DNA of 64,000 nt from assembly GCF_002105535.1 (NCBI RefSeq), contig NZ_CP015848.1, forward strand, positions 1,612,907-1,676,906, written 5' to 3'. The notes beneath the pieces were generated by a model that was not told where the DNA came from, searched no databases, and was given only the letters and a program-made list of their open reading frames with translations. Positions 26,886-38,642 of this stretch are shown here, piece after piece (the stretch's first letter is position 1; the number at the start of each line of letters is the position of its first letter). The stretch is from Magnetospirillum sp. ME-1. Lineage in GTDB: Bacteria; Pseudomonadota; Alphaproteobacteria; Rhodospirillales; Magnetospirillaceae. A program made the position numbers and the translations under genes.

Positions 26886-27467
26886 CTACCCCATCACCGC
26901 CTTGCCCACATCGGTCAGCGCCAGCACGCCCAGGATGGCGAACAGGGCGGCGGCGACCATGCGCACCAGCTTGAGCGGCAGCTTCTCGGCCATGGCGTTG
27001 CCCACGAAGACGGCGGGGACATCGGCAATCAGCATGCCCAGCGTGGTTCCGGTCGTCACCATGAGCAGATCGCCGAACCGCGCCCCCAGGGCCACGGTGG
27101 CGATCTGCGTCTTGTCGCCGATCTCCACCAGGAAGAAGGCGATGGTGGTGGCGATGAAGGCGCCGGCCTTCTCCCAGGTCTTGGGCTGGTCGTCCTCGTC
27201 CATCTTGTCGGGAACCAGGGTCCAGGCGGCCATGGCAATGAAGGAAAGGCCAACGATCCAGCGCATCGTTTCGGGGCCGATCCAGCGCGCCACCTCGACA
27301 CCCAGCCACGCCGCCAGACCATGATTGGCGATGGTGGCGACGAAGATGCCGGCCACCACCGCCCAGGGCTTCCTGAACTTGGCGGCGAGCAAGAGGGCGA
27401 GAAGCTGGGTCTTGTCGCCGATCTCGGCGGCGGTGACCACGGCGAGCGATACGAGCAGGGAATCCAT
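26886..27467 (-). CDS. GDT1/UPF0016-family cation transporter (Mn2+ export candidate)
   Basis: 193 aa from ATG 27467; the open frame runs farther up without membrane character. Two family signature repeats E-x-G-D-K-T: AAEIGDKTQLLALLLAA near 13-29 and LVEIGDKTQIATVALGA near 117-133, with six hydrophobic stretches. GDT1/MneA relatives move Mn2+ or Ca2+ out of the cytoplasm. Convergent with the SDR gene with 6 bases between stops. No manganese riboswitch could be assigned upstream. Confidence 0.88.
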   Translation of the reverse strand: MDSLLVSLAVVTAAEIGDKTQLLALLLAAKFRKPWAVVAGIFVATIANHGLAAWLGVEVARWIGPETMRWIVGLSFIAMAAWTLVPDKMDEDDQPKTWEKAGAFIATTIAFFLVEIGDKTQIATVALGARFGDLLMVTTGTTLGMLIADVPAVFVGNAMAEKLPLKLVRMVAAALFAILGVLALTDVGKAVMG

Positions 27468-27742
27468 CAAGGCACCATACGGGGGATTGGGCGAAACACG
27501 ACCGATGGCCCGGAATCCCGCCCAATCCCTGGGACGCACGAATTCCGAAGCCAAAGGTCTCGCCAAGCTTTTGGGCCGGACGCGCCAAGGACCCAAAGGC
27601 CCTAGTCTGTTGACGCGCCCCCTTCTGATGACCGAAGGCGGCTACTCCCCAATGACGGAGCGGACCATACCCATGCCAGCCATGCCGGGCAAGCCCTTTA
27701 TCCTTCCTCCGAATCTCTCTAACATCCCGCCCCTCACATGTT

Positions 27743-27830
27743 CCGTCACCCCCGCGCAGGCGGGGGTCCATGGGGATGCAATCTCCGTGTGTCCGACATG
27801 GAGTCCCGCTTTCGCGGGAATGACGGAGAA
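27743..27830. repeat. Two palindromic REP-like units before uvrA
   Basis: The 386-base gap 27468-27853 holds no gene. It contains GTCACCCCCGCGCAGGCGGG with its complement (from 27745) and, 30 bases on, GAGTCCCGCTTTCGCGGG with an adjoining TGAC (27801-27823). These two stem-loops in opposite sense resemble the widespread proteobacterial CCCGC-rich intergenic repeats. They lie between divergently transcribed genes, so a terminator role is unlikely. The left part of the gap shows nothing clear. Confidence 0.65.
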
Positions 27831-27853
27831 TTCAGGCGGTCAGGACGGTCAGT

Positions 27854-30697
<2,844 letters not shown>

Positions 30698-30904
30698 CCC
30701 ATTGGCGATAGACGCTTTTTTGCCTCCACTGAATCCTGCGTCGTAAAGACGTTACTTTAAGAAAAAAACGGCCTTTCTCCATTCAGTTCAGTGATGCAAC
30801 GATTTCTGGACTGGAGTCCTTTCGGGCAATTACTTAGAAAGCGCTGGACAGTCGATTCTTTTCTTGCAACATTGGAATTCTGGATCGCAAGAAGAGTCCG
30901 TCCC

Positions 30905-31627
30905 ATGAGGTTCATCCGCATCATCACAGCGCTCTCCGCCCTGGCGGCGGTGTCGGCCTGTGCCATGCCCGAACCCATGGCGCCGACCACGAATGCGGCT
31001 CCGGCCACTGCCTCAACCCCGACGGTAACAGCGCCTCCTCCGCCCGCCGCTACGATAGCGACGGACGACGTGGCTCTGCCGCCCTCGCCGGTGGTGGTCC
31101 ACTTCAATCATGGCAAGGCCGACATCACCGGCTCGACCATGCAGGTGCTGTGGGGCTTGGCGCCGTCGCTGAAAGCGGCGGCCCCCACGGTGATCCGTGT
31201 CCAGGGCTTCACCGATGCCTCGGGCAAGGCCGCCTACAACAAGACCCTGTCCGAGAAGCGCGCCCAGGCCGTGGCCGACCAGCTGCGCAAGCTGGGCATC
31301 ACCGCTCGGGTCGAAGTCATGGGCCAGGGTGTGGTCAAGGGCGGCAAGAAGGGGTCCAAGGACGCCGCCGCCCGCCGCGTGGAGATCAGCTGGGAGCCTG
31401 CTTCTCCGGCCAAGACTTCCGCCGCCTCCCCCATTTCTCCCGACACCGTCAAGAGCCAGGCCGATCGCCAGGACCTGGGCGCCACCGGCATCGCCGGCGC
31501 CGCTCCGGCCACGGATGCGGCCGAAGCGGTGTCTTACGCCGGATTTACGCCGGCTGCCGGGTCGCCCCTGATCGCGGATTGGGCCACGACCTTCGAGGCG
31601 ACCGGGCCTCCGGCCACTCTTTCCTAG
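30905..31627 (+). CDS. OmpA-like lipoprotein
   Basis: 240 aa from ATG 30905 (an upstream in-frame start would add 38 residues without signal character). Lipobox SALAAVSAC gives Cys near 19, then a Pro/Thr/Ala linker. The OmpA_C-like domain is VVVHFNHGKADIT, VIRVQGFTDASGKAAYNKTLSEKRAQAVADQL and ARRVEISW, so it probably binds peptidoglycan. Gap 30698-30904 contains AT-rich promoter-like DNA. The C-terminus overlaps the stop of a small reverse ORF. Confidence 0.82.
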   Translation: MRFIRIITALSALAAVSACAMPEPMAPTTNAAPATASTPTVTAPPPPAATIATDDVALPPSPVVVHFNHGKADITGSTMQVLWGLAPSLKAAAPTVIRVQGFTDASGKAAYNKTLSEKRAQAVADQLRKLGITARVEVMGQGVVKGGKKGSKDAAARRVEISWEPASPAKTSAASPISPDTVKSQADRQDLGATGIAGAAPATDAAEAVSYAGFTPAAGSPLIADWATTFEATGPPATLS

Positions 31628-31734
31628 ATATACGCGGCGATCTGAGCCCGCCGGCGGCGCAGCGCCTCCGCATCCTCGGCCTTGACCTGGGTGGAAGCGG
31701 GCTGCGTTTCGGCGGTGTTGCTGCTTTTCATCAT
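31624..31734 (-). CDS. 36-aa small charged ORF (possible gene)
   Basis: MMKSSNTAETQPASTQVKAE, then DAEALRRRRAQIAAYI. AAGGACGG lies 5 to 12 bases before ATG 31734. Soluble, helical and basic at the end; no known family. It converges with and overlaps the OmpA-like stop by 4 bases. Supported only by ribosome site and composition. Confidence 0.35.
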   Translation of the reverse strand: MMKSSNTAETQPASTQVKAEDAEALRRRRAQIAAYI

Positions 31735-31905
31735 GGTTCCGTCCTTGGGGTGGAAGGCCGATCGCCTTCGAGTCCGGATAGTGACCGCCGATCATGGCGG
31801 CAAACGGGACGGAATCTGGGCATTTTCAGGGCAGCCCTTCCAAAGCCCGCCAATCCCCCTCACATGATTCAATGCAGAACCGGGATGATATCTCATCGTG
31901 GTTCT

Positions 31906-31973
31906 GCTAGGCCCAAGGGGCCGCGCGCCTTATGGCGCGGGAGCCACGCCGCCACGGGCGGCGCCCGGCGCCT
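31906..31973 (-). repeat. Dispersed intergenic repeat, copy 1
   Basis: About 68 bases that recur in inverted orientation at 35445-35517. Shared parts are GCGGCCCCTTGGGCCTAGC at one end and a GCGCCGGGCGC block at the other, with CCGCG(C/G)CATAAG between. It contains imperfect stems. Between the OmpA-like and arginase genes the interval 31735-32008 holds nothing else clear. Confidence 0.65.
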
Positions 31974-32008
31974 GAGGGCGATAAGAGGGACAGGCCCAGG
32001 AGGCCGCC

Positions 32009-32872
32009 ATGACTCGTCGCTGCACGATCATCGCCGTCGGAATAGGACAAGGCGCCCGCGACCCGGGATGCGCCAGGGGGCCGGAAGTCCTCAAACAATC
32101 AGGTGTATTCGACCGTCTGGCCATCCGCTCGCCCGACATCACCTGGCATGATGTGCCGGTCGCCGCATCCCCCGCCTCGCCGGCCACGGTGGTCGCCCAG
32201 GCCTGCGACGCCCTGGCCGGAGCCGTGGCCGGGGCCCGGAGCCAAGGCCGCTTTCCCATCGTCATCGGCGGCGACCATTCCATCGCCATGGGCACCTGGA
32301 GCGGGCTGCGCCGCGCGCTGGCGCCGCCCGGCCGGTTCGATCTGCTGTGGATCGACGCCCACATGGATTGCCACGATCCTTCCACCAGCCCGTCCGGCGC
32401 GTTGCACGGCATGCCCTTGGCCTGCCTGCTGGGCCGCTGCCATCCGCAGCTGGCCGGTGTGGCCTGCCCCGCCCCGCCCTTGACGCCCTCCCAGGTCACC
32501 CTGGTGGGGGTGCGCAGCTTCGAGCGGGAGGAAGACGCCTTCGCCCACCGATCGGGCTTGCGGGTCATCCGCATGGAGGAGGTGACGGCACGGGGCCTTG
32601 CCGCCGCGCTGCCCCTGCCTTCCGGGCCGTTCGGCGTCACGCTGGATCTCGACGCCATCGATCCTAAGGACGCCCCGGCGGTGGGCTCGCCCGTGCCGGG
32701 CGGCATTGCGGCCGCCGAGTTGCTGGAAACCTTGCGGCCTCTGCTGGCCTCGCCCAACTGCCTCGCCCTGGAAATCGCCGAATTCAGCCCGCCCCACGAT
32801 GTGGGGGGCAAGACCGCCGCCCTGATGGAATCCCTTCTGGCCATGGCGGCGCAACCGGGAGAACCGTCATGA
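32009..32872 (+). CDS. rocF: Arginase
   Basis: 287 aa; AGGAGG precedes the ATG. Ureohydrolase motifs for the two Mn2+ ions: GGDHSIAMGT near 88-97, WIDAHMDCHDPSTSPSGALHGM near 114-135 and DLDAIDPKDAP. The HMDCHDPSTSPSG loop favours arginase over agmatinase. Converts L-arginine to ornithine and urea. Overlaps rocD by ATGA, making a two-step arginine degradation unit. Confidence 0.93.
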   Translation: MTRRCTIIAVGIGQGARDPGCARGPEVLKQSGVFDRLAIRSPDITWHDVPVAASPASPATVVAQACDALAGAVAGARSQGRFPIVIGGDHSIAMGTWSGLRRALAPPGRFDLLWIDAHMDCHDPSTSPSGALHGMPLACLLGRCHPQLAGVACPAPPLTPSQVTLVGVRSFEREEDAFAHRSGLRVIRMEEVTARGLAAALPLPSGPFGVTLDLDAIDPKDAPAVGSPVPGGIAAAELLETLRPLLASPNCLALEIAEFSPPHDVGGKTAALMESLLAMAAQPGEPS

Positions 32873-34065
32873 CCGCCACCATCGAGCTTGAGGACACGTG
32901 GTGCGCCAGCAACTACCACCCCCTGCCGGTGGTGCTGGTCCGGGGCGAAGGCGCCCTGGTCTGGGACGAGACCGGCCGGCGTTACATCGACATGATGGGT
33001 GCCTATTCCGCCGTCAGCCACGGTCATTGCCATCCCCGTCTGGTCCGGGCGCTGACCGATCAGGCGAGCAAGCTGGCGGTGATCTCGCGGGCCTTCCACA
33101 CCACGCCTCTCGGCCCCTTCGCCGAACTGGCCTGCCGCTTGACCGGCATGGACAGGGCGCTGCCCATGAACACCGGGGCCGAGGCGGTGGAAACGGCGCT
33201 GAAGGCGGCGCGCAAATGGGCCTATACGGTCAAGGGCGTGCCGGAAGGCCAGGCCCGCATCATCGCGGCAAAGGGCAATTTCCACGGCCGGACCATCGCC
33301 ATAATCGGCATGTCCACGGTGGAGCAGTACCGCCGGAGCTTCGGCCCCTTCCCCGGTGGCTTCGACCTTGTGCCCTTCGGCGATGCGGATGCCCTGGACA
33401 AGGCCATCACCCGCGATACCGCCGCTTTTCTGGTGGAGCCCATCCAGGGCGAAGGCGGCATCATCGTGCCGCCCGAGGGCTATCTCGCCCGCTGCCGTCA
33501 GATTTGCGACCGCAGGCGGGTACTGCTGATCGCCGACGAGATTCAGACCGGGCTGGGCCGCACCGGCCGCCTGCTGGCTTGCGAGCACGACGGCGTCAGG
33601 CCCGACGCGGTGACTTTGGGCAAGGCGCTGGGCGGCGGCATGCTGCCGGTGTCGCTGTTGCTGGGCACGACGGAACTGATGGACGTGTTCCGGCCCGGCG
33701 ACCACGGCTCCACCTTCGGCGGCAATCCCCTGGCCGCGGCGGTGGGGCGGGAAGCCTTGCAGGTGCTGGTGGACGATGGACTGATCGAGCGCGCCGCCGA
33801 GCTGGGGCCCTGGCTGATGGAGCGCCTGCGCGCCCTGGACAGCCCGCTGATCAAGGATATCCGGGGGCGCGGCCTGTTCATCGGCATCGAGTTCGACGCC
33901 GAGCGCGTCCAGGCGCGCGAGGTCTGCGACCGGCTGGCGGCCAGGGGCATCCTCACCAAGGACACCCACCGCAACACCATCCGCTTCGCGCCGCCCCTGG
34001 TGATCAGCCGCGAGCTTTTGGACGAGGCCGTGTGGAGCCTGGGCGCGGTGCTGGCGGAAGCGTAA
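32869..34065 (+). CDS. rocD: Ornithine aminotransferase
   Basis: 398 aa. Class III aminotransferase; key residues are [44 protein letters not shown] and the PLP lysine in [18 protein letters not shown]. Ornithine aminotransferase makes glutamate-5-semialdehyde from the ornithine released by arginase. The 3' end overlaps the convergent pseudouridine synthase gene by 62 bases. Acetylornithine aminotransferase is a less likely alternative given the neighbour. Confidence 0.92.
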   Translation: MTATIELEDTWCASNYHPLPVVLVRGEGALVWDETGRRYIDMMGAYSAVSHGHCHPRLVRALTDQASKLAVISRAFHTTPLGPFAELACRLTGMDRALPMNTGAEAVETALKAARKWAYTVKGVPEGQARIIAAKGNFHGRTIAIIGMSTVEQYRRSFGPFPGGFDLVPFGDADALDKAITRDTAAFLVEPIQGEGGIIVPPEGYLARCRQICDRRRVLLIADEIQTGLGRTGRLLACEHDGVRPDAVTLGKALGGGMLPVSLLLGTTELMDVFRPGDHGSTFGGNPLAAAVGREALQVLVDDGLIERAAELGPWLMERLRALDSPLIKDIRGRGLFIGIEFDAERVQAREVCDRLAARGILTKDTHRNTIRFAPPLVISRELLDEAVWSLGAVLAEA

Positions 34066-34600
34066 CGTCCCGCCATTTCCCGGGCTCGAGCCCCTCCAGC
34101 GTCCACTCCCCCACCGCCCAGCGGATCAGGCGGAGCGTGGGAAAGCCGATGGCCGCCGTCATGCGCCGGACCTGGCGGTTGCGCCCCTCGCGGATGGTCA
34201 GCTCGATCCACGCGGTGGGAATGGCGGCGCGGTAGCGGATGGGCGGATCGCGTGGCCACAGATTGTCCGGCTCGGCCATGGCCCGCGCCCCGGCGGGCAG
34301 TGTTGGTCCGTCGTTCAGCACCACGCCGCACCGCAGCTTTTCCAGATCGGCCTCGGTGGGGATGCCTTCCACCTGGGCCCAGTAGGTCTTGGCCAGCTTG
34401 TGCTTAGGGTCGCTGATGCGCGCCGCCAGCGGGCCCGAATCGGTCAGCACCAGCAATCCTTCCGAATCGCGGTCGAGGCGTCCGGCGGCATAGACCCTGG
34501 GCACGTCGATGAAATCCTTGAGCGTCGCCCGCCCGCCGTCCCGGTCGGTGAACTGGGTCAGCACGTCATAAGGCTTGTTGAAGACGATCAGCCGAGTCAC
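34004..34600 (-). CDS. RsuA-family pseudouridine synthase (RluE-like)
   Basis: 198 aa from GTG 34600; upstream frame lacks family character. No S4 domain. Signature [17 protein letters not shown] with the catalytic Asp near 41-57, KTYWAQVEG, and the terminal [16 protein letters not shown]. RluE modifies 23S rRNA U2457 in E. coli; S4-less members of this length are usually RluE. Divergent from the neighbouring methyltransferase with 34 bases between. Confidence 0.85.
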   Translation of the reverse strand: MTRLIVFNKPYDVLTQFTDRDGGRATLKDFIDVPRVYAAGRLDRDSEGLLVLTDSGPLAARISDPKHKLAKTYWAQVEGIPTEADLEKLRCGVVLNDGPTLPAGARAMAEPDNLWPRDPPIRYRAAIPTAWIELTIREGRNRQVRRMTAAIGFPTLRLIRWAVGEWTLEGLEPGKWRDVTLPPAPRPGSTRPRPKARG

Positions 34601-34634
34601 AACACCGGTTCCACTCTTCCCGAAAGGCCCAGCA

Positions 34635-35432
34635 ATGGCACGAGCGCCGTTTCCGCACAAGAAGCAGCCGCCGAGGCGACCCGACCCCATCAGCCCGGAA
34701 GCGGAGAAGGTGGCGGGCTGGCCTGCGGTCAAGGCGCTGTTCGCCCATGATCCGGGCCGGGTCGAGCGCCTGTTCTACGACGAGCGCATGAAGGACGCGG
34801 CGGCCGAGATCTGCAAGGCGCTGGCGGCGGCGCGCAAGCCCTACCGTATGGCGCCCACCGAGGAGCTGACCAGGATCCTGGGCTCGCCGCTGCACGGCGG
34901 CATCATCGCGGTGACAAGGCCCCGGCCCATCCGCGTCTTCGACCCCGCCGAGGCCCACCAATGGGCCAAGGACGGCAAGCCGTTGCTGGTTCTGGACGGC
35001 GTCGGCAATCCCCACAATCTGGGCGCCATCGCCCGGACCATGGCCTTTTTCGGCCTGGAGCGCCTTTTGATCTCCGACCATCCCGGCCAGGCCGGGCCGT
35101 CCGAGGCGGCCTTGCGCGTCTCCGAGGGCGGGCTGGAATGGGTGGAAGTGATTCAGACCCGGAAATTCGTTGCGGCTTTGAAACGTCTTAGGGATTCCCA
35201 TCGGATCGTCGGCACTGCCTTAGGCTCGGGCAAGCCGGTGGCCGAGGTGCTGAACCGTCCGGGCAAGCCGGTGGCCCTGATCCTCGGCAACGAGGAGGAT
35301 GGGTTGCCTCCCGCCACCCTGGCGGCCTGCGACGACATCGTCACCCTGCCCGGCTCGGGCCGCATCCAATCGCTCAACGTCGCCGCCACCGCAGCCATCC
35401 TCATCCATGAACTGGCGAAGCCGCGCCGGTAG
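34635..35432 (+). CDS. SpoU-family (TrmH/RlmB-like) RNA 2'-O-methyltransferase
   Basis: 265 aa from ATG 34635. Basic N-terminus, then a SpoU substrate-binding domain, then the knotted SPOUT catalytic domain: [24 protein letters not shown] near 115-140, [14 protein letters not shown] and [23 protein letters not shown]. Uses SAM. Which RNA it methylates is not clear from sequence; YfiF-like members are longer. A strong hairpin follows the gene. Confidence 0.9.
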   Translation: MARAPFPHKKQPPRRPDPISPEAEKVAGWPAVKALFAHDPGRVERLFYDERMKDAAAEICKALAAARKPYRMAPTEELTRILGSPLHGGIIAVTRPRPIRVFDPAEAHQWAKDGKPLLVLDGVGNPHNLGAIARTMAFFGLERLLISDHPGQAGPSEAALRVSEGGLEWVEVIQTRKFVAALKRLRDSHRIVGTALGSGKPVAEVLNRPGKPVALILGNEEDGLPPATLAACDDIVTLPGSGRIQSLNVAATAAILIHELAKPRR

Positions 35433-35444
35433 ATTGTACGCCCC

Positions 35445-35517
35445 TCAAGCGCCGGGCGCGTGCCTTCGCCACGCTTGGCTTTCCGCGGCATAAGCCGCGC
35501 GGCCCCTTGGGCCTAGC
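35445..35517 (+). repeat. Dispersed intergenic repeat, copy 2
   Basis: Inverted copy of the 31906-31973 unit. It has GCGCCGGGCGC, then a variable inner part, CCGCGGCATAAGCCGCG and GCGGCCCCTTGGGCCTAGCC. The variable loops and conserved stem arms suggest a structured repeat. Lies between the methyltransferase stop and its terminator hairpin, so it is part of that transcript's 3' end. Confidence 0.65.
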
Positions 35518-35518
35518 C

Positions 35519-35549
35519 AAAACTCGACGAGTCCACCTCGTCGAGTTTT
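35519..35549 (+). terminator. Thirteen-pair hairpin with T-rich end
   Basis: AAAACTCGACGAG (35519-35531), loop TCCAC, CTCGTCGAGTTTT (35537-35549): perfect stem with terminal AAAA/TTTT, giving a bidirectional intrinsic terminator. It ends the methyltransferase transcript and sits 37 bases before the parvulin gene. Confidence 0.8.
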
Positions 35550-35586
35550 GGTATAAAGTGCCCGTCCACCTTTTTCGGAGAGTTTC

Positions 35587-35907
35587 ATGTCTTCCACCGT
35601 CCGCGCCTCCCACATCCTGCTGATGTACAAGGGTTCCTCCCGTTCCCAGGCCACCCGCTCCAAGGACGAGGCCCTGGCCGAGATCAACAACATCAAGGAC
35701 GAGATCGCTCAGGGCGCCGATTTCGGCCAGATGGCCCGGCAGTATTCCGACTGTCCCTCGGGCGAGGATGGCGGCGATCTGGGCGAGTTCCCCAAGGGCG
35801 CCATGGTGCCGGAATTCGAGGTGGCCGCCTTCGCGCTGAAGTCGGGCGAGGTGTCCGACGTGGTGGAGACGCCGTTCGGCTTCCACCTGATCCAGCGCAC
35901 CGACTGA
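35587..35907 (+). CDS. Parvulin-type peptidyl-prolyl isomerase
   Basis: 106 aa, one rotamase domain. RASHILLMYKG, FGQMARQYSDCPSGEDGGDLGEF, GAMVPEFEVAAFALKSGEVSDVVETPFGFHLIQR. No signal peptide, so cytoplasmic, like PpiC/Par10 and eukaryotic Pin1 catalytic domains; the length and the Ser-rich Arg loop (SSRSQATRSKDEA) make it Pin1-like at the phosphate-binding loop. Its own promoter follows the terminator. Confidence 0.92.
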   Translation: MSSTVRASHILLMYKGSSRSQATRSKDEALAEINNIKDEIAQGADFGQMARQYSDCPSGEDGGDLGEFPKGAMVPEFEVAAFALKSGEVSDVVETPFGFHLIQRTD

Positions 35908-36027
35908 TCGTTGCGGTCCCGCGTCGGCCATCGCCGCGCCCCGAATCGGCTTTCCCGGAAAACCATGGCCTGACAACCCTAAAGGGCTTAGGATTTCCAA
36001 GGATGGGTTCTTTTACGGGGAGACGAC

Positions 36028-37017
36028 ATGGCCGACGATGGGAACGATATCAAAGCCGAGGGCGTAACGGTTGCGGTTGCCGCCACGGAGCCCGCCATCC
36101 GCCCGGCCCGCAAGAAGCCGGTGGCCGCCAAGCCGCTCAGCCCGGCCGCCCAGGCCCGGCACGATCTGGCGGAAATGCGTCACGACCCCGAAGCGGTGCG
36201 CCACGCCTTCGAGACCGGCGAGTATCCCTATAAAAGCCGCCTGGGCCGCGCCGAATACGAGACCAAGAAGGCCGCCCTGCAGGCGGAACTGCTCAAGGTC
36301 CAGCTGTGGGCCCGCGACACCGGGCAGAAATTCGTGCTGCTGTTCGAAGGCCGTGACGCCGCCGGCAAGGGCGGCACCATCAAGCGCTTCATGGAACACC
36401 TGAATCCCCGCGCCGCCCGGGTGGTCGCCCTGGAAAAGCCCAGCGAGGTCGAGCGCGGCCAGTGGTTCTTCCAGCGCTATATCCAGCACCTGCCCACCTC
36501 GGGCGAAATGGTGTTCTTCGACCGTTCCTGGTACAACCGGGCCGGCGTCGAACGGGTGATGGGCTTTTGCACTCCGGCCGAATACCTGGAATTCATGCGC
36601 CAGACGCCCGAGGTGGAGCGCATGCTGGTCCGGTCCGGCATCAAGCTCTACAAGTACTGGTTCTCGGTGACCCAGGACGAGCAACTGCGCCGCTTCAAGT
36701 CCCGTGAACGCGACCCCTTGAAGCAGTGGAAGCTGTCGCCCATCGACAAGGCGTCGCTGGGCAAGTGGGCCGACTACACCGAGGCCAAAGAGGCGATGTT
36801 CTTCTACACCGACACCGCCGACGCGCCGTGGACCATCGTCAAGTCCGACGACAAGAAGCGGGCGCGCCTCAACTGCATGCTCCACTTCCTGAATTCGCTG
36901 GACTATCCCGGCAAGGACCACTCCCTGGTCCATCTGCCCGACCCGCTGATCGTCGGCAAGGGCGCCCACGTGGTCCACAAGAGCGAGCATATCCTGGGGG
37001 CGTCCTTGACCCCCTGA
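36028..37017 (+). CDS. ppk2: Polyphosphate kinase 2
   Basis: 329 aa. PPK2 domain with Walker A GRDAAGKGGTIKRF near 109-122, Walker B MVFFDRSWYNRAGVERVMGF near 159-178, and a lid with RFKSRERDPLKQWKLSP. Uses polyphosphate to phosphorylate nucleotides (class I acts on NDPs). A basic, Pro/Ala-rich N-terminal extension precedes the domain. Magnetospirilla store polyphosphate, consistent with its presence. Confidence 0.93.
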   Translation: MADDGNDIKAEGVTVAVAATEPAIRPARKKPVAAKPLSPAAQARHDLAEMRHDPEAVRHAFETGEYPYKSRLGRAEYETKKAALQAELLKVQLWARDTGQKFVLLFEGRDAAGKGGTIKRFMEHLNPRAARVVALEKPSEVERGQWFFQRYIQHLPTSGEMVFFDRSWYNRAGVERVMGFCTPAEYLEFMRQTPEVERMLVRSGIKLYKYWFSVTQDEQLRRFKSRERDPLKQWKLSPIDKASLGKWADYTEAKEAMFFYTDTADAPWTIVKSDDKKRARLNCMLHFLNSLDYPGKDHSLVHLPDPLIVGKGAHVVHKSEHILGASLTP

Positions 37018-37079
37018 CGTTTGACAGACGGCGCCGGCGCAACCATGTTGCGTCGGCAACCTGTGTCGAGGTCGAGGTC

Positions 37080-37583
37080 ATGGAACATTTTCTCGAAAAA
37101 CTGATCTTCCGCAGCCGCTGGATCATGGCCCCCTTCTATCTGGGGCTGGTGGTCTCGCTGGTGATGCTGCTGGTCAAGTTCTGCCAGGAACTGATCCATC
37201 TGGTGCCCCACGTTCTGGAGATGAACGAGAACCAGACCATCCTGATGGTGCTTTCGCTGATCGACATGTCGCTGGCGGGCAACCTGCTGCTGATGGTGAT
37301 CTTCGCCGGCTATGAAAACTTCGTCTCCAAGATCGACACCGGCGACCACGAGGACCGGCCCGACTGGATGGGCAAGGTGGATTTCGGCGGGCTGAAGCTC
37401 AAGCTGATCGCGTCCATCGTCGCCATCTCGGGCATCCATCTGCTGAAAGCCTTCATGAACGTGGAAAGCCAGGACAAGGAAAATCTTGCCTGGATGGTCG
37501 GCATCCACATGGCCTTCGTGGTCTCGGGCGTCTTGCTCGCCCTGATGGACCGCATCGTCGAAGGCCAGAATCCCCATCACTGA
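37080..37583 (+). CDS. YqhA-like (UPF0114) inner-membrane protein
   Basis: 167 aa from ATG 37080. Four hydrophobic segments; family marks are EKLIFRSRWIMAPFYLGL near the N-terminus, SLIDMSLAGNLLLMVIFAGYENFVS and IHLLKAFM. Function unknown in the family. It lies two bases before the CULT gene and 62 after ppk2, so a common transcript is possible. Confidence 0.9.
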   Translation: MEHFLEKLIFRSRWIMAPFYLGLVVSLVMLLVKFCQELIHLVPHVLEMNENQTILMVLSLIDMSLAGNLLLMVIFAGYENFVSKIDTGDHEDRPDWMGKVDFGGLKLKLIASIVAISGIHLLKAFMNVESQDKENLAWMVGIHMAFVVSGVLLALMDRIVEGQNPHH

Positions 37584-37585
37584 CC

Positions 37586-37972
37586 ATGCCGCGCGACGCC
37601 CCCTCCCAGGACATCGAGGTTACGGCCTGGGACAAGGATATCGAGTATTTCTGCGCCCGCTGCGGCACGCCGGTGACCAAGGGCCGCTGGGAAATGGCCA
37701 TGAACGGCGGGTTCGAGCACGTCTTCTTCAATCCCGCCGGCATGGTGTTCCGGGTCTTGTGCTTCAGGCAAGCGCCGGGCGCCGTCGCGCTGGGGGCCGC
37801 CAGCGGCCAGTTCACCTGGTTCAGGGGCTATCTCTGGCGTCTCGCCGCCTGCCGCGCCTGTGATCTGCACCTGGGCTGGCGCTATGAAGGAGCGGACGAG
37901 CCCCGCATCTTCTTCGGCCTGATCAAGGACAGCCTTACGACCCAAGCACCAGGGCGATCTCGTCCGGACTGA
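37586..37972 (+). CDS. Single-domain cereblon-type (CULT) protein
   Basis: 128 aa. Zinc site C23/C26 (FCARCG) and C89/C92 (CRAC). The three Trp of the aromatic cage are at W78, W84 and W98 (FTWF, YLW, LGW), a spacing identical to the thalidomide- and uridine-binding cage of the known Magnetospirillum CULT protein. HVFFNPAGMVFRVLCF and the terminal RIFFGLIKDSL complete the fold. Cellular role in bacteria unknown; the cage binds cyclic imides. The 3' end overlaps the convergent rsuA gene by 38 bases. No signal peptide. Confidence 0.9.
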   Translation: MPRDAPSQDIEVTAWDKDIEYFCARCGTPVTKGRWEMAMNGGFEHVFFNPAGMVFRVLCFRQAPGAVALGAASGQFTWFRGYLWRLAACRACDLHLGWRYEGADEPRIFFGLIKDSLTTQAPGRSRPD

Positions 37973-38642
37973 GCCCCCGCCACTGCCCCTCGGGCAGGTC
38001 ACCGAGCGCAAGGCCGCCGATGGCGGCGCGATGCAGGCGCTCCACATGATTGCCTACGGCAGCGAACATGCGCTTGACCTGATGATAGCGGCCCTCGGTG
38101 ATGGTGATGCGGGCCGTCTGGGGACCGGTCGCCACCAGTTCGGCCGGGGCCAGCGGCGTGGTCTCGGACCGCAGCATCAGGGAGCCGGAGGCGAACACCG
38201 CCCCCTCCTCGCCCGTCAACGGCCGGGCCAGGGTAACCTCGTAGGTCTTGGGCACGTGGCGCTTGGGCGAGGTGATGCGATGGGCCAGCTTCCCGTCATC
38301 GGTCAGCAGCAAGAGGCCGGTGCTGTCGCGGTCGAGACGCCCCACCGGCGCGATGATGGGATTGCGATGCATGAAGCGCCCGGGCAGCAATTCATAGACG
38401 ATGCGCCCGGAATCCGAGGTGGAACAGGTGTAGCCCTCGGGCTTGTGCAGCATCAGCACCAGACCGGCCGGCGGGTCCAAAGGCTCGCCATCCACCCGGA
38501 TATCGCCGTGCGCCGCCTTGGCGTCCTCGTCCAACGGGGAGCCGTCGGCCAGGGTGACGCGTCCGTCCTTGATCATGGCGCGGACGTTCTGGCGGCTGCC
38601 ATAGCCCAGATTGGCCAGAAGCTTGTCGAGCCTAGCGGTCAT
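37935..38642 (-). CDS. Ribosomal small subunit pseudouridine synthase, RsuA-like
   Basis: 235 aa from ATG 38642. N-terminal S4 RNA-binding domain (RLDKLLANLGYGSRQNVRAMIKDGRV), then the catalytic domain with PVGRLDRDSTGLLLLTDDG, SPKRHVPKTYEV and EGRYHQVKRMFAAVG. Makes pseudouridine 516 in 16S rRNA in E. coli. Normal RsuA size. Overlaps the upstream methyltransferase gene by 11 bases, so the two rRNA-modification genes are probably co-transcribed. Confidence 0.9.
   Translation of the reverse strand: MTARLDKLLANLGYGSRQNVRAMIKDGRVTLADGSPLDEDAKAAHGDIRVDGEPLDPPAGLVLMLHKPEGYTCSTSDSGRIVYELLPGRFMHRNPIIAPVGRLDRDSTGLLLLTDDGKLAHRITSPKRHVPKTYEVTLARPLTGEEGAVFASGSLMLRSETTPLAPAELVATGPQTARITITEGRYHQVKRMFAAVGNHVERLHRAAIGGLALGDLPEGQWRGLSPDEIALVLGS

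Noticed and set aside
27468-27620. Manganese (yybP-ykoY) riboswitch before the GDT1-type gene
   Set aside because: The family is often controlled this way and ACCTTTGG-like bits are present, but I could not find the paired GGGGAGTA-type core or a consistent fold.
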